This document shows positions 9,738-18,298 of a stretch of DNA of 64,000 nucleotides, piece by piece. Position 1 is the stretch's first letter, and each line of letters opens with the position of its first letter. The notes beneath the pieces were generated by a model that saw only the letters and a list, made by a program, of their open reading frames with translations, was not told where the DNA came from and made no database searches. This DNA comes from Streptomyces sp. NA04227 (lineage in GTDB: Bacteria > Actinomycetota > Actinomycetes > Streptomycetales > Streptomycetaceae), in the NCBI RefSeq assembly GCF_013364195.1, contig NZ_CP054918.1:5941001-6005000 (forward strand). Reading direction: 5' to 3'. A program made the translations under genes and the position numbers.

Positions 9738-9972
9738 TGCGCGGTCCCATCCGTCCCCTGGTCGCAGTCTTTCCTACGAGCCGCGCTCTACGCCGAACGA
9801 GGCCCCCGGGGAATGGTGTCAGATCAACGGCAACACGTGGGCTGCTGCCCACTGCACGCCCCCCGGAAACCCGGACCCCGGCCCACGGCCGTCCCCGAGG
9901 CGGAGGGTCGCACCCCGCCTGTGGACGGCCGGAGCCAAGACTACCGGCCCTGGTATGTGCCGGTCAGGCCTC
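9738..9972. other. Intergenic region upstream of scy
   Basis: This is a 235-base gap between mce and scy, both on the minus strand, so it should hold the scy promoter and the mce 3' end. I see no convincing hairpin terminator with a T-run and no coding frame. Confidence 0.5.
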
Positions 9973-10419
9973 TCAGTGACCGGACCCCTCACCAGCCGCA
10001 GGCGCCGAGGTGACGAGCTCGGTCAGGACCCCGCCGCAGTCCTTGGGGTGCAGGAACGTGATGCGGGAACCCATCGAGCCGATACGCGGCTCCGGGTACA
10101 GGACGCGGACGCCCTTGTCCTTGATGTCGGCCGCGTCCGAGTCCACGTCGGCGGTACCGAAGGCGATGTGGTGCACGCCCTCGCCGTTCTTGGCGAGCCA
10201 CTTGGCGACGGTGGAGTCCTCCCGGGTGGGCTCCAGGAGCTGGAGGTAGGAGGCACCGCCGTCGTCGGTGGAGTTGATCTTGAGCATGGCCTCTCGCACG
10301 CCCTGCTCCTCGTTGACCTCGGAGTGGTACACCTCGAAGCCGTAAGTGGCACGGTAGAACTCAACGGTCTTGTCGAGATCGAAACAGGCGATCCCAATGT
10401 GGTCGATTCGCGTCAGCAT
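9973..10419 (-). CDS. mce: Methylmalonyl-CoA epimerase
   Basis: This 148-residue protein of the vicinal oxygen chelate fold interconverts (2R)- and (2S)-methylmalonyl-CoA. It has the start [20 protein letters not shown] and the conserved [13 protein letters not shown] and CGGVLTELV segments. By comparison with the known epimerase, the metal ligands should be H7, Q60, H84 and E134. It is of usual length. There is no clear ribosome-binding site before the ATG at 10419. It is divergent from the thiolase gene, with 134 bases between them that must hold both promoters. Together with meaB nearby and icmA at 35.7 kb it marks acyl-CoA mutase metabolism. Confidence 0.96.
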   Translation of the reverse strand: MLTRIDHIGIACFDLDKTVEFYRATYGFEVYHSEVNEEQGVREAMLKINSTDDGGASYLQLLEPTREDSTVAKWLAKNGEGVHHIAFGTADVDSDAADIKDKGVRVLYPEPRIGSMGSRITFLHPKDCGGVLTELVTSAPAAGEGSGH

Positions 10420-10553
10420 GGTTTCAGTGCAGCGTCACAGGTGGTGATTACGCAACGTGCGCGCCATCACACTTCATGCCCGGTGACGCATCTCTTACTG
10501 CTCAGTACATTCGAGTAAACCCTCGTTCACTCCTATCCAAGGAGCCGTGCCTG

Positions 10554-11756
10554 ATGTCTGGAACGACCGGAAACACCTCGGTTATCGTCGCCGGTGCCCG
10601 TACCCCCATGGGGAAGATGCTGGGCTCGCTCAAGTCCTTCTCCGCCACCGACCTGGGCGGTTTCGCCATCAAGGCCGCCCTCGACCGGGCCGGTATCGCC
10701 GGTGACCAGGTCGACTACGTGATCATGGGCCAGGTGCTGCAGGCCGGTGCCGGCCAGATCCCCGCGCGCCAGGCGGCCATCAAGGGCGGCATCCCGATGA
10801 GCGTCCCGGCGCTCACCGTCAACAAGGTGTGCCTCTCCGGCCTCGACGCCATCGCGCTCGCCGACCAGCTCATCCGTGCAGGTGAGTTCGACATCGTGGT
10901 CGCCGGTGGCCAGGAGTCGATGACCAACGCCCCGCACTTGCTCCCCAAGGCGCGGCACGGCTACAAGTACGGCTCCCTCGAAGTCCTGGACCACATGGAC
11001 TACGACGGTCTGACCGACGCCCACGAGAACATCCCGATGGGCACCTCGACCGAGAACTTCAACGGCAAGCTCGGCATCACCCGCGAGGTGCAGGACGAGA
11101 TCGCCGCCCTGTCCCACCAGCGTGCCGCCGCCGCCCAGCAGAAGGGCTACTTCGACGCGGAGATCACCCCCGTCGAGGTCCCGCAGCGCAAGGGCGACCC
11201 GGTGCTTTTCAGCCACGACGAGGGTGTCCGCGGTGACACCACGGTCGAGACGCTGGGCAAGCTGCGCCCGAGCTTCACCAAGGGCGGCACCATCACCGCC
11301 GGTACCGCCTCGCAGATCTCCGACGGCGCCGCCGCCGTCGTGGTGATGAGCAAGGCCAAGGCCGAGGAGCTGGGCCTTGAGTGGATCGCCGAGATCGGCG
11401 CCCACGGCAACGTCGCGGGCCCGGACAACTCGCTGCACTCGCAGCCGTCCAACGCGATCAAGGACGCGGTGAAGAAGGAGGGCATCTCGGTCGAGGACAT
11501 CGACCTCTTCGAGATGAACGAGGCCTTCGCCGCCGTCATCCACCAGTCCGGCAAGGACCTCGGCGTCACCTCCGACGTGGTCAACGTCAACGGCGGCGCC
11601 ATCGCGCTCGGCCACCCCATCGGCATGTCCGGTGCGCGCGTGGTCCTCACCCTGGCGCTGGAGCTCAAGCGCCGCGGCGGCGGCATCGGTGCCGCCGCGC
11701 TGTGTGGCGGCGGCGGCCAGGGCGACGCCCTGATCGTCCGGGTCCCCAAGGCCTGA
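10554..11756 (+). CDS. Acetyl-CoA C-acetyltransferase (thiolase)
   Basis: This 400-residue biosynthetic-type thiolase condenses two acetyl-CoA to acetoacetyl-CoA, or the reverse. The catalytic residues are visible: C93 in NKVCLSGL, H354 in GHPIG and C384 in LCGGGGQG. The NEAFA motif is also present. The ATG at 10554 is chosen because AAGGAG lies eight bases upstream; the frame is open further 5' but without coding character. It is divergent from mce and followed by meaB on the same strand. Acetoacetyl-CoA feeds the ethylmalonyl-CoA pathway, which fits these neighbours. Confidence 0.96.
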   Translation: MSGTTGNTSVIVAGARTPMGKMLGSLKSFSATDLGGFAIKAALDRAGIAGDQVDYVIMGQVLQAGAGQIPARQAAIKGGIPMSVPALTVNKVCLSGLDAIALADQLIRAGEFDIVVAGGQESMTNAPHLLPKARHGYKYGSLEVLDHMDYDGLTDAHENIPMGTSTENFNGKLGITREVQDEIAALSHQRAAAAQQKGYFDAEITPVEVPQRKGDPVLFSHDEGVRGDTTVETLGKLRPSFTKGGTITAGTASQISDGAAAVVVMSKAKAEELGLEWIAEIGAHGNVAGPDNSLHSQPSNAIKDAVKKEGISVEDIDLFEMNEAFAAVIHQSGKDLGVTSDVVNVNGGAIALGHPIGMSGARVVLTLALELKRRGGGIGAAALCGGGGQGDALIVRVPKA

Positions 11757-11918
11757 CACCCGGCCGCGGGCGTGCCGGTCCGGCCCCTGAGGAGGCCGGT
11801 CCGGTACGCCCGTCCGGTACGCACCACGGCGATACGTACGGCGCGCCACGCAGAGCGCGCACCGTACGGCGCGACAGCCAGAGCGACACGTACAGCGCGA
11901 CAGCGAAACGGAGCTGCA

Positions 11919-12875
11919 ATGCAGGACGTCTCCACCCTGGTGGCCGACGCCAGGAAGGGCCGGCCGCGAGCCGTGGCCCGGCTGATCTCCCTGGTGGAGG
12001 GGGCGTCCCCGCAGCTCCGCGAGGTCATGGCGGCACTCGCGCCGCTCACCGGCAACGCCCACGTCGTCGGCCTCACCGGATCGCCCGGCGTCGGCAAGTC
12101 CACCTCGACCTCGGCCCTGGTGGCCGCGTACCGCAGGCAGGGCAAGCGGGTCGGCGTCCTGGCCGTCGACCCCTCCTCGCCGTTCTCCGGCGGCGCTCTG
12201 CTCGGCGACCGCGTCCGGATGTCCGAGCACGCCTCCGACCCCGGCGTCTACATCCGCTCCATGGCCACCCGCGGCCACCTCGGCGGCCTGGCCTGGTCCG
12301 CCCCGCAGGCCATCCGCGTACTGGACGCGGCGGGCTGCGAAGTCGTCCTGGTCGAGACCGTCGGCGTCGGCCAGTCCGAGGTGGAGATCGCCTCCCAGGC
12401 CGACACCAGCGTGGTCCTGCTCGCCCCCGGCATGGGCGACGGCATCCAGGCCGCCAAGGCCGGAATCCTGGAGATCGGCGACGTCTACGTGGTCAACAAG
12501 GCCGACCGCGACGGCGCCGACTCCACCGCCCGCGAGCTCAACCACATGCTCGGCCTCGGCGAAGCGCGGGGGCCCGGCGACTGGCGCCCCCCGATCGTCA
12601 AGACCATCGCCGACCGGGGCGAGGGCATCGACGAGGTCGTCGAGGCCCTGGAGAAGCACCGCGCCTGGATGGCCGAACACGGCGTACTCACCGAACGCCG
12701 CCGCGCCCGCGCCGCCCGCGAGGTCGAGACCATCGCGGTGACGGCGCTGCGGGAACGGATCGGGGATCTGCACGGGGACAAGCGCCTGGGCGCCCTGGCC
12801 GCGCGCGTGGTGAGCGGGGAACTCGACGCCTACCGTGCGGCGGACGAGCTGATCACCGGGCTCACCCAGGGCTGA
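11919..12875 (+). CDS. meaB: MeaB-type GTPase, acyl-CoA mutase chaperone
   Basis: This is a 318-residue G3E-family P-loop GTPase of the MeaB/ArgK class, with Walker A GSPGVGKST at 54-62. Other conserved segments are VLAVDPSSPFSGGALLGDR, ETVGVGQSEVEIA and VVNKADRDGA. MeaB gates cobalamin loading into methylmalonyl-CoA or isobutyryl-CoA mutase and protects the enzyme from inactivation. The start at 11919 has GGAG at five bases; the open frame reaching back to 11772 is an Arg-rich shadow. It lies 162 bases after the thiolase. Its last 46 bases overlap the 3' end of the convergent ATPase gene. Confidence 0.95.
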   Translation: MQDVSTLVADARKGRPRAVARLISLVEGASPQLREVMAALAPLTGNAHVVGLTGSPGVGKSTSTSALVAAYRRQGKRVGVLAVDPSSPFSGGALLGDRVRMSEHASDPGVYIRSMATRGHLGGLAWSAPQAIRVLDAAGCEVVLVETVGVGQSEVEIASQADTSVVLLAPGMGDGIQAAKAGILEIGDVYVVNKADRDGADSTARELNHMLGLGEARGPGDWRPPIVKTIADRGEGIDEVVEALEKHRAWMAEHGVLTERRRARAAREVETIAVTALRERIGDLHGDKRLGALAARVVSGELDAYRAADELITGLTQG

Positions 12876-13357
12876 CAGGGGCCGGTCGCGGAGCGGGTCT
12901 CCCGCCTCGGACCCGCCAACTCCCTTACCGGCAAATCGAGTTCCGCCCACACCGTCTTACGCGGCACTGGCCCCGCAATCACGCCCCAGCGGTCCGCCAG
13001 TGCCTCCACGAGCACCAGCCCCCGCCCCGACTCGGCTTCCCCGTCCGGGAGTTGAGGTCCGGGGAGCCTGGGCAACTCCTCACCCCGCGTATCCGTCAGC
13101 GCGATACGCAGCACATCGGTCTCCTCCTTCAGTACGAGCAGGAAGTCACGGCCCGTTACCCGACCGTGCGTCGCCGCATTGGTGGCGAGTTCCGCGACGA
13201 CGTGTTCGGCGGACTCCACGACCGGGACCGGCAGACCCCGCACACGCATCCACGCGACGGAGAAGTGCCGGGCAAGGCGAGCACCGCGTCGCGTGGCCGA
13301 GAGCCGGACGCTGAAGTGCCGGGCGTTGTCAAGGGGTTGGGGTTTTTTCTCGTTCAC
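12830..13357 (-). CDS. RsbW-like ATP-binding protein
   Basis: This 175-residue protein has a GHKL-type ATPase fold of the anti-sigma-factor kind (HATPase_c_2). It has an N-box (HVVAELATNAATHG, near residues 48-61) and a G-box (ESGRGLVLVEALADRWGV, near 108-125). It starts at GTG 13357. Such proteins are very common in Streptomyces next to XRE and DUF397 genes, as in whiJ-like loci, and this one is divergent from such a pair. It may act as an anti-sigma factor or a nucleotide-dependent partner of the regulator. The C-terminal codons lie antisense to the end of meaB. Confidence 0.88.
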   Translation of the reverse strand: MNEKKPQPLDNARHFSVRLSATRRGARLARHFSVAWMRVRGLPVPVVESAEHVVAELATNAATHGRVTGRDFLLVLKEETDVLRIALTDTRGEELPRLPGPQLPDGEAESGRGLVLVEALADRWGVIAGPVPRKTVWAELDLPVRELAGPRRETRSATGPCQPWVSPVISSSAAR

Positions 13358-13510
13358 GTGACTTAGCGTGGCCGCATATGCCTACGGTGAACAGTGACAT
13401 CGCGGTTGCGTACGGTAACTGTCGGCTGTCTGTCCGGTGCTGTCCGGGCTGTCCGGTCCGGCCGTACGGGTATCCGCGTTGCGGTGCAACTGCGCGACGG
13501 AGGTAGCGAG

Positions 13511-14389
13511 ATGAGTGTGGACAAACCTGACTCGGGGCGGCTCAACGGCGAGGACGACGATCCCGCTTGGGATGTCGATCCGGACGACGAATGGGGCCTG
13601 GCGGTCCTGGAAACCGTGGGGCAGCAGCTCAAGTTGCACCGCGAGGCCGCGGGGTTACGGGCGGGGGAGTTCGGGGCCCTCGTGGGGTACGGCGAGGACC
13701 TGGTCTACAAGGTCGAGGGCGGCACGCGGATTCCGCGGCCCGAGTATCTGGACAAGGCCGAGGAACGGTTGCGGGCGGGCGGGCTGATCCGGGCGATGAA
13801 GGAGCCCGTCGCCAAGGTCCAGTACCCGAAGAAGGTCCGAAAGATCGCGGACTTGGAGGCGAAGGCAGTCGAGATCGGGCTGTACAGCAACCACAACATC
13901 CATGGCCTCTTGCAGACCGAGGAACACATGCGGGCTTTGATGGGGGTCTGGCTGCCCACTCCCACGGAAGCGGAGGTGGAGCGGGCGGTGGCGGGTCGGC
14001 TGTCCCGTAGTTCTCTTTTCGAGAAGTCCCCGGCGCCGTCGCTGAGCTTCGTGCAGGAGGAGGTGACTCTGAGGCGGCCGGTTGGGGGCACAATGGTTCG
14101 ACGGCGCCAACTTGAACGTCTTTTGGAGCTGGGCAAGTTGCCCAACGTCTCGATTCAGGTCATGCCGAGCGACGCGGAAGATCATGTCGGGACGGGCGGG
14201 CTGATCGAGGTGCTCAAGTTCTCGGACGGGACGGCTGTGGGGCGCAGTGACGGGGCGTTCAACGGGCGCCCCGTGACGACCCCGAAGCAGCTACGAATTC
14301 TGGAGCTGCGTTACAACATGATCCGTACGGCGGCCCTCACCCCACGAGAGTCGAGGGCCCTCATTGAGCGAATGCTTGGAGAGACATGA
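13511..14389 (+). CDS. XRE-family regulator with DUF5753 domain
   Basis: This is a 292-residue regulator of the WhiJ/Scr1 type. The N-terminal helix-turn-helix covers about residues 35-90 (LKLHREAAGLRAGEFG, YKVEGGTRIPRPEYL). The DUF5753 domain fills the rest, with LYSNHNIHGLLQTEEHMRAL and RRQLERLLELGKLPNVSIQV as conserved blocks. The start at 13511 has GGAGG at seven bases. Its ATGA stop overlaps the next gene by four bases. These proteins repress development or antibiotic genes, and their activity is modulated by the small DUF397 partner. The target promoters are unknown; autoregulation through the divergent gap 13358-13510 is likely. Confidence 0.93.
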   Translation: MSVDKPDSGRLNGEDDDPAWDVDPDDEWGLAVLETVGQQLKLHREAAGLRAGEFGALVGYGEDLVYKVEGGTRIPRPEYLDKAEERLRAGGLIRAMKEPVAKVQYPKKVRKIADLEAKAVEIGLYSNHNIHGLLQTEEHMRALMGVWLPTPTEAEVERAVAGRLSRSSLFEKSPAPSLSFVQEEVTLRRPVGGTMVRRRQLERLLELGKLPNVSIQVMPSDAEDHVGTGGLIEVLKFSDGTAVGRSDGAFNGRPVTTPKQLRILELRYNMIRTAALTPRESRALIERMLGET

Positions 14390-14595
14390 CCCGCACCTCC
14401 GCCGATTCGAGTGTCACCGAACTGGCGTGGTTCAAAAGCAGTTTCAGCAGCAGCGGCGACCCCACCGACTGCGTGGAAGTGGCCAACACGCCTGTAGCCA
14501 CCCACGTCCGGGACAGCAAGACCGCTGATGGCCCCCACCTCACCTTCCCTGCCACTGCATGGTCGGCCTTCCTCTCGTACGCCACCGGGAACTGA
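14386..14595 (+). CDS. DUF397 small protein, partner of the XRE regulator
   Basis: This 69-residue DUF397 protein has the family core WFKSSFSSSGDPTDCVEVA and a C-terminal FPATAWSAFLSY. It overlaps the preceding regulator by four bases (ATGA), so translation is coupled. DUF397 proteins act as small partners, toxin-like or inhibitory, of XRE-DUF5753 regulators. Together with the divergent RsbW-like ATPase it completes a typical whiJ-like three-gene locus. Confidence 0.93.
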   Translation: MTRTSADSSVTELAWFKSSFSSSGDPTDCVEVANTPVATHVRDSKTADGPHLTFPATAWSAFLSYATGN

Positions 14596-14671
14596 TTCCC
14601 TCAACTGCCCCCGCCCCAGCCCCAGTTGACCGAAACCAACCGGAGGCGGGGCGCAGTGCTGTGCGGGGACA

Positions 14672-15133
14672 TCAGTCCTGGTCGTCGTCCTTGCCCTCGT
14701 GGGTGTCGTCGCGGTCGTCCCGGTCGTCGGACTTGTCGTCCTGGTCATCCCGGTCGTCGGCCTTGTCGTTGCGGTTGTCGTCCCGGTCGTCGTCGCTCTC
14801 GTCCTCGGCGTCAGCCGTGACCTTGCCGGTGGTGGCGTCGACGTTCCAGTCCTGCTCGGCGCCCTTGGACGAGGTCGTCTCGACCTCCCAGACGGCCTTG
14901 CCGGACTCGTCGTCGAGTTCGACGCCGGTGACCTTGCCCCGGTCGGCGACGGCGGCAGCGGCCTCCTCGGCGGTGACCGGGTGCTCCTGCGCGGTGCTCT
15001 GCGCGGAGCGCGAGCTGGAAGCCGTACGGTCGTCACCGCCGCCGCCGCCGCCCACGGCGAAAGCGGTGGCCGTGCCGCCCGCGAGCAGCGCGGCGGTGGC
15101 GGTGGCGACGACGAGCTTGCGCTTCATGGGCAT
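14672..15133 (-). CDS. Secreted PepSY-domain protein with Asp-rich tail
   Basis: This 153-residue exported protein starts at ATG 15133 with GGAGG at six bases. Residues 1-27 form a signal peptide (KRKLVVATATAALLAGGTA). A single PepSY unit lies near residues 50-108 (VTAEEAAAAVADRGKVTGVE, WNVDATTGKVT). The last 45 residues are almost only Asp, Arg, Lys and Asn (DDRDD repeats). PepSY domains bind or inhibit envelope proteases. The acidic tail may bind calcium or other cations. It is divergent from a two-component system whose sensor also has an acidic extracellular stretch, so the system probably regulates it. Confidence 0.88.
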   Translation of the reverse strand: MPMKRKLVVATATAALLAGGTATAFAVGGGGGGDDRTASSSRSAQSTAQEHPVTAEEAAAAVADRGKVTGVELDDESGKAVWEVETTSSKGAEQDWNVDATTGKVTADAEDESDDDRDDNRNDKADDRDDQDDKSDDRDDRDDTHEGKDDDQD

Positions 15134-15270
15134 GGAAATCCTCCAGGTCTGTGCGTCTGTCGCAGCGACTCTGCGACTTCGCGACTTTGTGACTCTGCGT
15201 CCGAGCGCCTTGCGGCGCCCGGTGGACCGGATCTCGTCCCGGCCACGGCATTCACAGTCCCGGAGCGACG

Positions 15271-15308
15271 CTGAAGGCAGCCTGAAGGAACCTGAAGGGT
15301 TCTTCAGG
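15271..15308 (+). promoter_or_regulatory. Direct-repeat operator for the OmpR-type response regulator
   Basis: CTGAAGG occurs three times in the same orientation at 15271-15277, 15282-15288 and 15292-15298, spaced 11 and 10 bases apart. An inverted copy CTTCAG follows at 15303-15308. Direct repeats one helical turn apart are the usual binding site of OmpR/PhoB regulators. The site lies just before the regulator gene and in the gap shared with the PepSY gene, so it could control both. Confidence 0.7.
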
Positions 15309-15330
15309 AGGGATTTGCGAGGCTGTGCGC

Positions 15331-15990
15331 ATGCGCCTGTTGATCGTGGAGGACGAGAAGCGGCTGGCCCTGTCCCTCGCCGCGGGCCTGACGGCCGAGG
15401 GCTATGCCGTGGACGTGGTCCACGACGGCCGGGAGGGCCTGCACCGCGCCGCCGAGGGGACGTACGACCTGGTGATCCTCGACATCATGCTGCCGGGCAT
15501 GAACGGCTACCGGATCTGCGCCGCCCTGCGCGCCGCGGGACACGAGATGCCGATCCTGATGCTCACCGCCAAGGACGGGGAGTACGACGAGGCCGAGGGC
15601 CTGGACACCGGCGCGGACGACTACCTCACCAAGCCGTTCTCGTACGTGGTGCTGCTCGCCCGGGTGAAGGCGCTGTTGCGCAGGCGGGGGGCCGGGCGGG
15701 CGCCGGTGCACCGCTTCGACGGCCTGACGGTGGACACGGCCGCTCGCCGAGTGTGGCTCGATGAGGAGGAAGTCCCGTTCACGGCAAAGGAGTTCGCGGT
15801 CCTGGAGCAGCTCGTACTGCGGGCCGGTGAGGTGGTGTCCAAGGCGGAGATCCTGGAACACGTCTGGGACTTTGCCTACGAGGGCGACCCGAACATCGTC
15901 GAGGTCTACATCCGTACGCTGCGCCGCAAGCTGGGCGCCGGTCTCATCGTCACGGTGCGCGGCGCCGGGTACCGCCTGGAGGCCCGCTGA
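15331..15990 (+). CDS. OmpR/PhoB-family response regulator
   Basis: This is a 219-residue response regulator. The receiver domain (1-115) has the acidic pair E7/D8, phosphoacceptor D51 in VILDIMLPGMNG and K101 in LTKPF. The winged-helix DNA-binding domain (about 125-219) ends with YIRTLRRKLG and GAGYRLE. The ATG at 15331 is chosen for its spacing from GAGG; a GTG two codons upstream is possible. The stop overlaps the start of the sensor kinase by one base (TGATG). Three CTGAAGG repeats lie 33-60 bases upstream of the start, so it probably regulates itself and the divergent PepSY gene. Confidence 0.95.
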   Translation: MRLLIVEDEKRLALSLAAGLTAEGYAVDVVHDGREGLHRAAEGTYDLVILDIMLPGMNGYRICAALRAAGHEMPILMLTAKDGEYDEAEGLDTGADDYLTKPFSYVVLLARVKALLRRRGAGRAPVHRFDGLTVDTAARRVWLDEEEVPFTAKEFAVLEQLVLRAGEVVSKAEILEHVWDFAYEGDPNIVEVYIRTLRRKLGAGLIVTVRGAGYRLEAR

Positions 15991-17633
15991 TGAGACAGCC
16001 GTCGACGAGAAAGCGGTCGATGAGACGCCGGCCGCTCGCCTCCGTACGAGCCCGTGCCACGCTCGCCGCGACCCTCGTGGTCGCCGTCGCCCTGGTGGTG
16101 GCCGGGTTCACCGTCCTGACCGCCCTGCGCTCCAGCCTCTCCGCCGAGGCGGGCAACCGGGCCGAGTCCTCCGCCCGCGACGTCGCAGCCCAACTCGCGG
16201 GCGGGCGTGCGCCCGCGCGGCTCGAACTGCCCGACGCCGAGGACAGCCCCGTACAAGTCGTGGACGACCAGGGGCGGTTGCTCGCGGCGGACGAGGACTT
16301 GGAGGCGGTGACCGGGACCGGCACGGGGTCGGTACGCCCGCAGCCCACGAGGCAGTCCCGCCCGGAGCCCACGGAATCGGCCCGCCCGGAGGGGAACGAC
16401 AGCGGACCGGACACGGACGACGATGACGCGAATGACGCCGGCGACGCGAATGATACGGACGACGCGAACGACGACGAAGGCGATGGCGTAACCGAGGACG
16501 GCGACAACGACAACGACAACGACGGCGAAACGGACGACGACTGGCGCGGCCACCCCGGTGAGATCGACCCCGATGCGGAGTGGAGCGAGGGCACTGCGAC
16601 CGTCGACGGGGAGAAGTCCGCGTACCGCTTCGCCGCGGTGCATGTGGCGCTGCCCTCCGGTGAACCGGTGACGGTGTACGCAGGAGCCTCCCTGGACGCC
16701 GAACACAGCGCGAACCGGACCGCGTTGACGGTGATGCTCATCGGGCTGCCGGTACTTCTGCTCGTCGTGGGCGGGGTGACCTGGCTGGTGACCCGGCGGG
16801 CGTTGCGTCCGGTGGAGGGGATCCGCAGCGAGATGGCCGCGATCACCGCCTCCGAGGACCTGTCCCGACGGGTGCCGGAACCGGCCACCCATGACGAGGT
16901 GGCCAGGCTGGCCAGGACCACGAACGAGACCCTGGCCGCCCTGGAATCGTCGGTCGAACGCCAGCGCCGCTTCGTCGCCGACGCCTCCCACGAACTGCGC
17001 AGCCCCATCGCCTCACTGCGCACCCAGCTCGAAGTAGCCGCCGCCCACCCGGAGTTGCTCGACCTCGACGGCGCGGTCACCGACACCGTACGACTGGAAC
17101 GCCTCGCCGCCGACCTCCTCCTGCTCGCCCGCCTCGACGCGGGGGAGCGGCCCGCCGGAACACACTTCGACCTCGCCCAACTCGTGGCCGAAGAAGCCGC
17201 GTCCCGCCCGGCGGACCGCACCGCACTACGACTCGACCTCGAACCGGCCGAAGTCACCGGCTCCCGCGGCCAGTTGGCCCAAGTCCTGCGGAACCTCCTG
17301 GACAACGCCCAGCGGCACGCGCGTACGGAGGTCACGGTCACCCTGCGGACGGAGGGCGAGCTGGTGCGACTCTCGGTGGCGGACGACGGCGAGGGCGTAC
17401 CCGAGGCGGACCGCGACCGAATCTTCGAACGCTTCGTCCGCCTCGACGAGGCCCGCACCCGCGACGACGGCGGCGCGGGCCTCGGCCTCGCGATCGCGCG
17501 GGACGTCGCGACTCGGCACGGCGGAACCCTCACCGTGGGCGAAAGCCCGGCGGGCGGCGCGGAGTTCGTTCTTGTGCTTCCGGGGGCGGAGCGCGGCGGG
17601 TCCGATTCCGGAGTGGCAGCGGGGAGAGGGTGA
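15990..17633 (+). CDS. Sensor histidine kinase with acidic extracytoplasmic loop
   Basis: This 547-residue membrane kinase has a first membrane segment near residues 24-46 and a second near 246-269. A HAMP domain follows, then HisKA with H334 in DASHELRSPIASL. The ATPase domain has NLLDNAQRHA, GEGVPEADRDRIFERFVR and GGAGLGLAIARD. The extracytoplasmic loop is unusual: residues about 135-186 are nearly all Asp, Asn, Glu and Gly. This resembles a cation-binding or surface-charge sensor. It is coupled to the response regulator by a one-base overlap. The acidic tail of the divergent PepSY protein suggests a shared ligand such as a divalent cation. Confidence 0.95.
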   Translation: MRQPSTRKRSMRRRPLASVRARATLAATLVVAVALVVAGFTVLTALRSSLSAEAGNRAESSARDVAAQLAGGRAPARLELPDAEDSPVQVVDDQGRLLAADEDLEAVTGTGTGSVRPQPTRQSRPEPTESARPEGNDSGPDTDDDDANDAGDANDTDDANDDEGDGVTEDGDNDNDNDGETDDDWRGHPGEIDPDAEWSEGTATVDGEKSAYRFAAVHVALPSGEPVTVYAGASLDAEHSANRTALTVMLIGLPVLLLVVGGVTWLVTRRALRPVEGIRSEMAAITASEDLSRRVPEPATHDEVARLARTTNETLAALESSVERQRRFVADASHELRSPIASLRTQLEVAAAHPELLDLDGAVTDTVRLERLAADLLLLARLDAGERPAGTHFDLAQLVAEEAASRPADRTALRLDLEPAEVTGSRGQLAQVLRNLLDNAQRHARTEVTVTLRTEGELVRLSVADDGEGVPEADRDRIFERFVRLDEARTRDDGGAGLGLAIARDVATRHGGTLTVGESPAGGAEFVLVLPGAERGGSDSGVAAGRG

Positions 17634-17684
17634 CAGCTTCGTCATCTGCGTGTTGGTAGCCGACGGCAGAGATAGCTTGGTGTG

Positions 17685-17948
17685 ATGTCCGATCTTCCTG
17701 ACGCAATCGAAGAAGGCGACCTGCCCGGTTTGCTCAAGGCTGCGATCCACCGTGCCGAGCAAGGCGGGGCCATCACCATCACCAGGAACGGCAAGCCCGT
17801 GGCTGCGCTGGTCTCCATTGCCGACTACGAGGCCGCCGAGAACGCGGTGGACGCGGCTTTGGCCCGTAGGGCTCGTCCCGACGACGACGGGGCCCGTTTC
17901 AGTCTCGATGAGCTCGAGGCCGAGGTACTGGAGGACGGCGAGGCGTGA
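17685..17948 (+). CDS. Phd/YefM-type antitoxin
   Basis: This 87-residue antitoxin has the family core ITITRNGKPVAALVSIADYE at residues 30-50 and an acidic C-terminal tail that would wrap the toxin. The ATG at 17685 is chosen; a GTG one codon upstream is possible. It overlaps the toxin start by four bases (GTGA). It binds its own promoter, which should lie in the short gap after the sensor kinase. The 51-base distance from the kinase stop also allows read-through. Confidence 0.92.
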   Translation: MSDLPDAIEEGDLPGLLKAAIHRAEQGGAITITRNGKPVAALVSIADYEAAENAVDAALARRARPDDDGARFSLDELEAEVLEDGEA

Positions 17949-18208
17949 GCTACACCGTTACCTTCACGCGGCACGCGGCCAAGGCCCTCAAGGCACTGGA
18001 GAAGACAACTCAGAAGAGGATTCTCGACGCACTCAAGACCCTGGCCAAGGAGCCTCGCGCCCCTCAGCACGATGTAAAGAAACTCAAGGGCGGGGCGGGC
18101 GAGTACCGGTTACGTGTCGGCGACTACCGCGTGATTTACACGCTCACGGACTCCAAGCTGGAGGTCACGGTGGTGGATGTGGCGCACCGTCGCGACGCCT
18201 ACAGCTGA
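17945..18208 (+). CDS. RelE/ParE-family toxin
   Basis: This is an 87-residue toxin with the typical start SYTVTFTRHAAKALKAL, the basic LKGGAGEYRLRVGDYRVIY core and the final VVDVAHRRDAYS. RelE proteins cut mRNA in the ribosome; the conserved basic and Arg residues of that family (near 55-65 here) are present, so the toxin looks intact. It starts at GTG 17945, overlapping the antitoxin by four bases. A strong hairpin at 18224-18255 closes the operon. Confidence 0.93.
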   Translation: MSYTVTFTRHAAKALKALEKTTQKRILDALKTLAKEPRAPQHDVKKLKGGAGEYRLRVGDYRVIYTLTDSKLEVTVVDVAHRRDAYS

Positions 18209-18223
18209 GTACCGCCGGCCGCT

Positions 18224-18255
18224 GTGGCACGACGGCGGCTCCACCGTCGTGCCAC
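18224..18255. terminator. Terminator hairpin between toxin and alpha-galactosidase genes
   Basis: The arms GTGGCACGACGG (18224-18235) and CCGTCGTGCCAC (18244-18255) pair perfectly over 12 bases with an eight-base loop. It lies 16 bases after the toxin stop and between convergent genes, so it can serve both strands. There is no T-run, as is usual in Streptomyces. Confidence 0.8.
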
Positions 18256-18298
18256 GCGTACCGCGAGTGTCAGAACTCCGGCCGTAGCCGGGCCCGGC

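Noticed and set aside
5211..10013. Uninterrupted plus-strand frame of 1,600 codons opposite scy
   Set aside because: It is the antisense shadow of the repetitive, GC3-biased scy gene. Its product is Leu/Gly/Arg low complexity with no family likeness.
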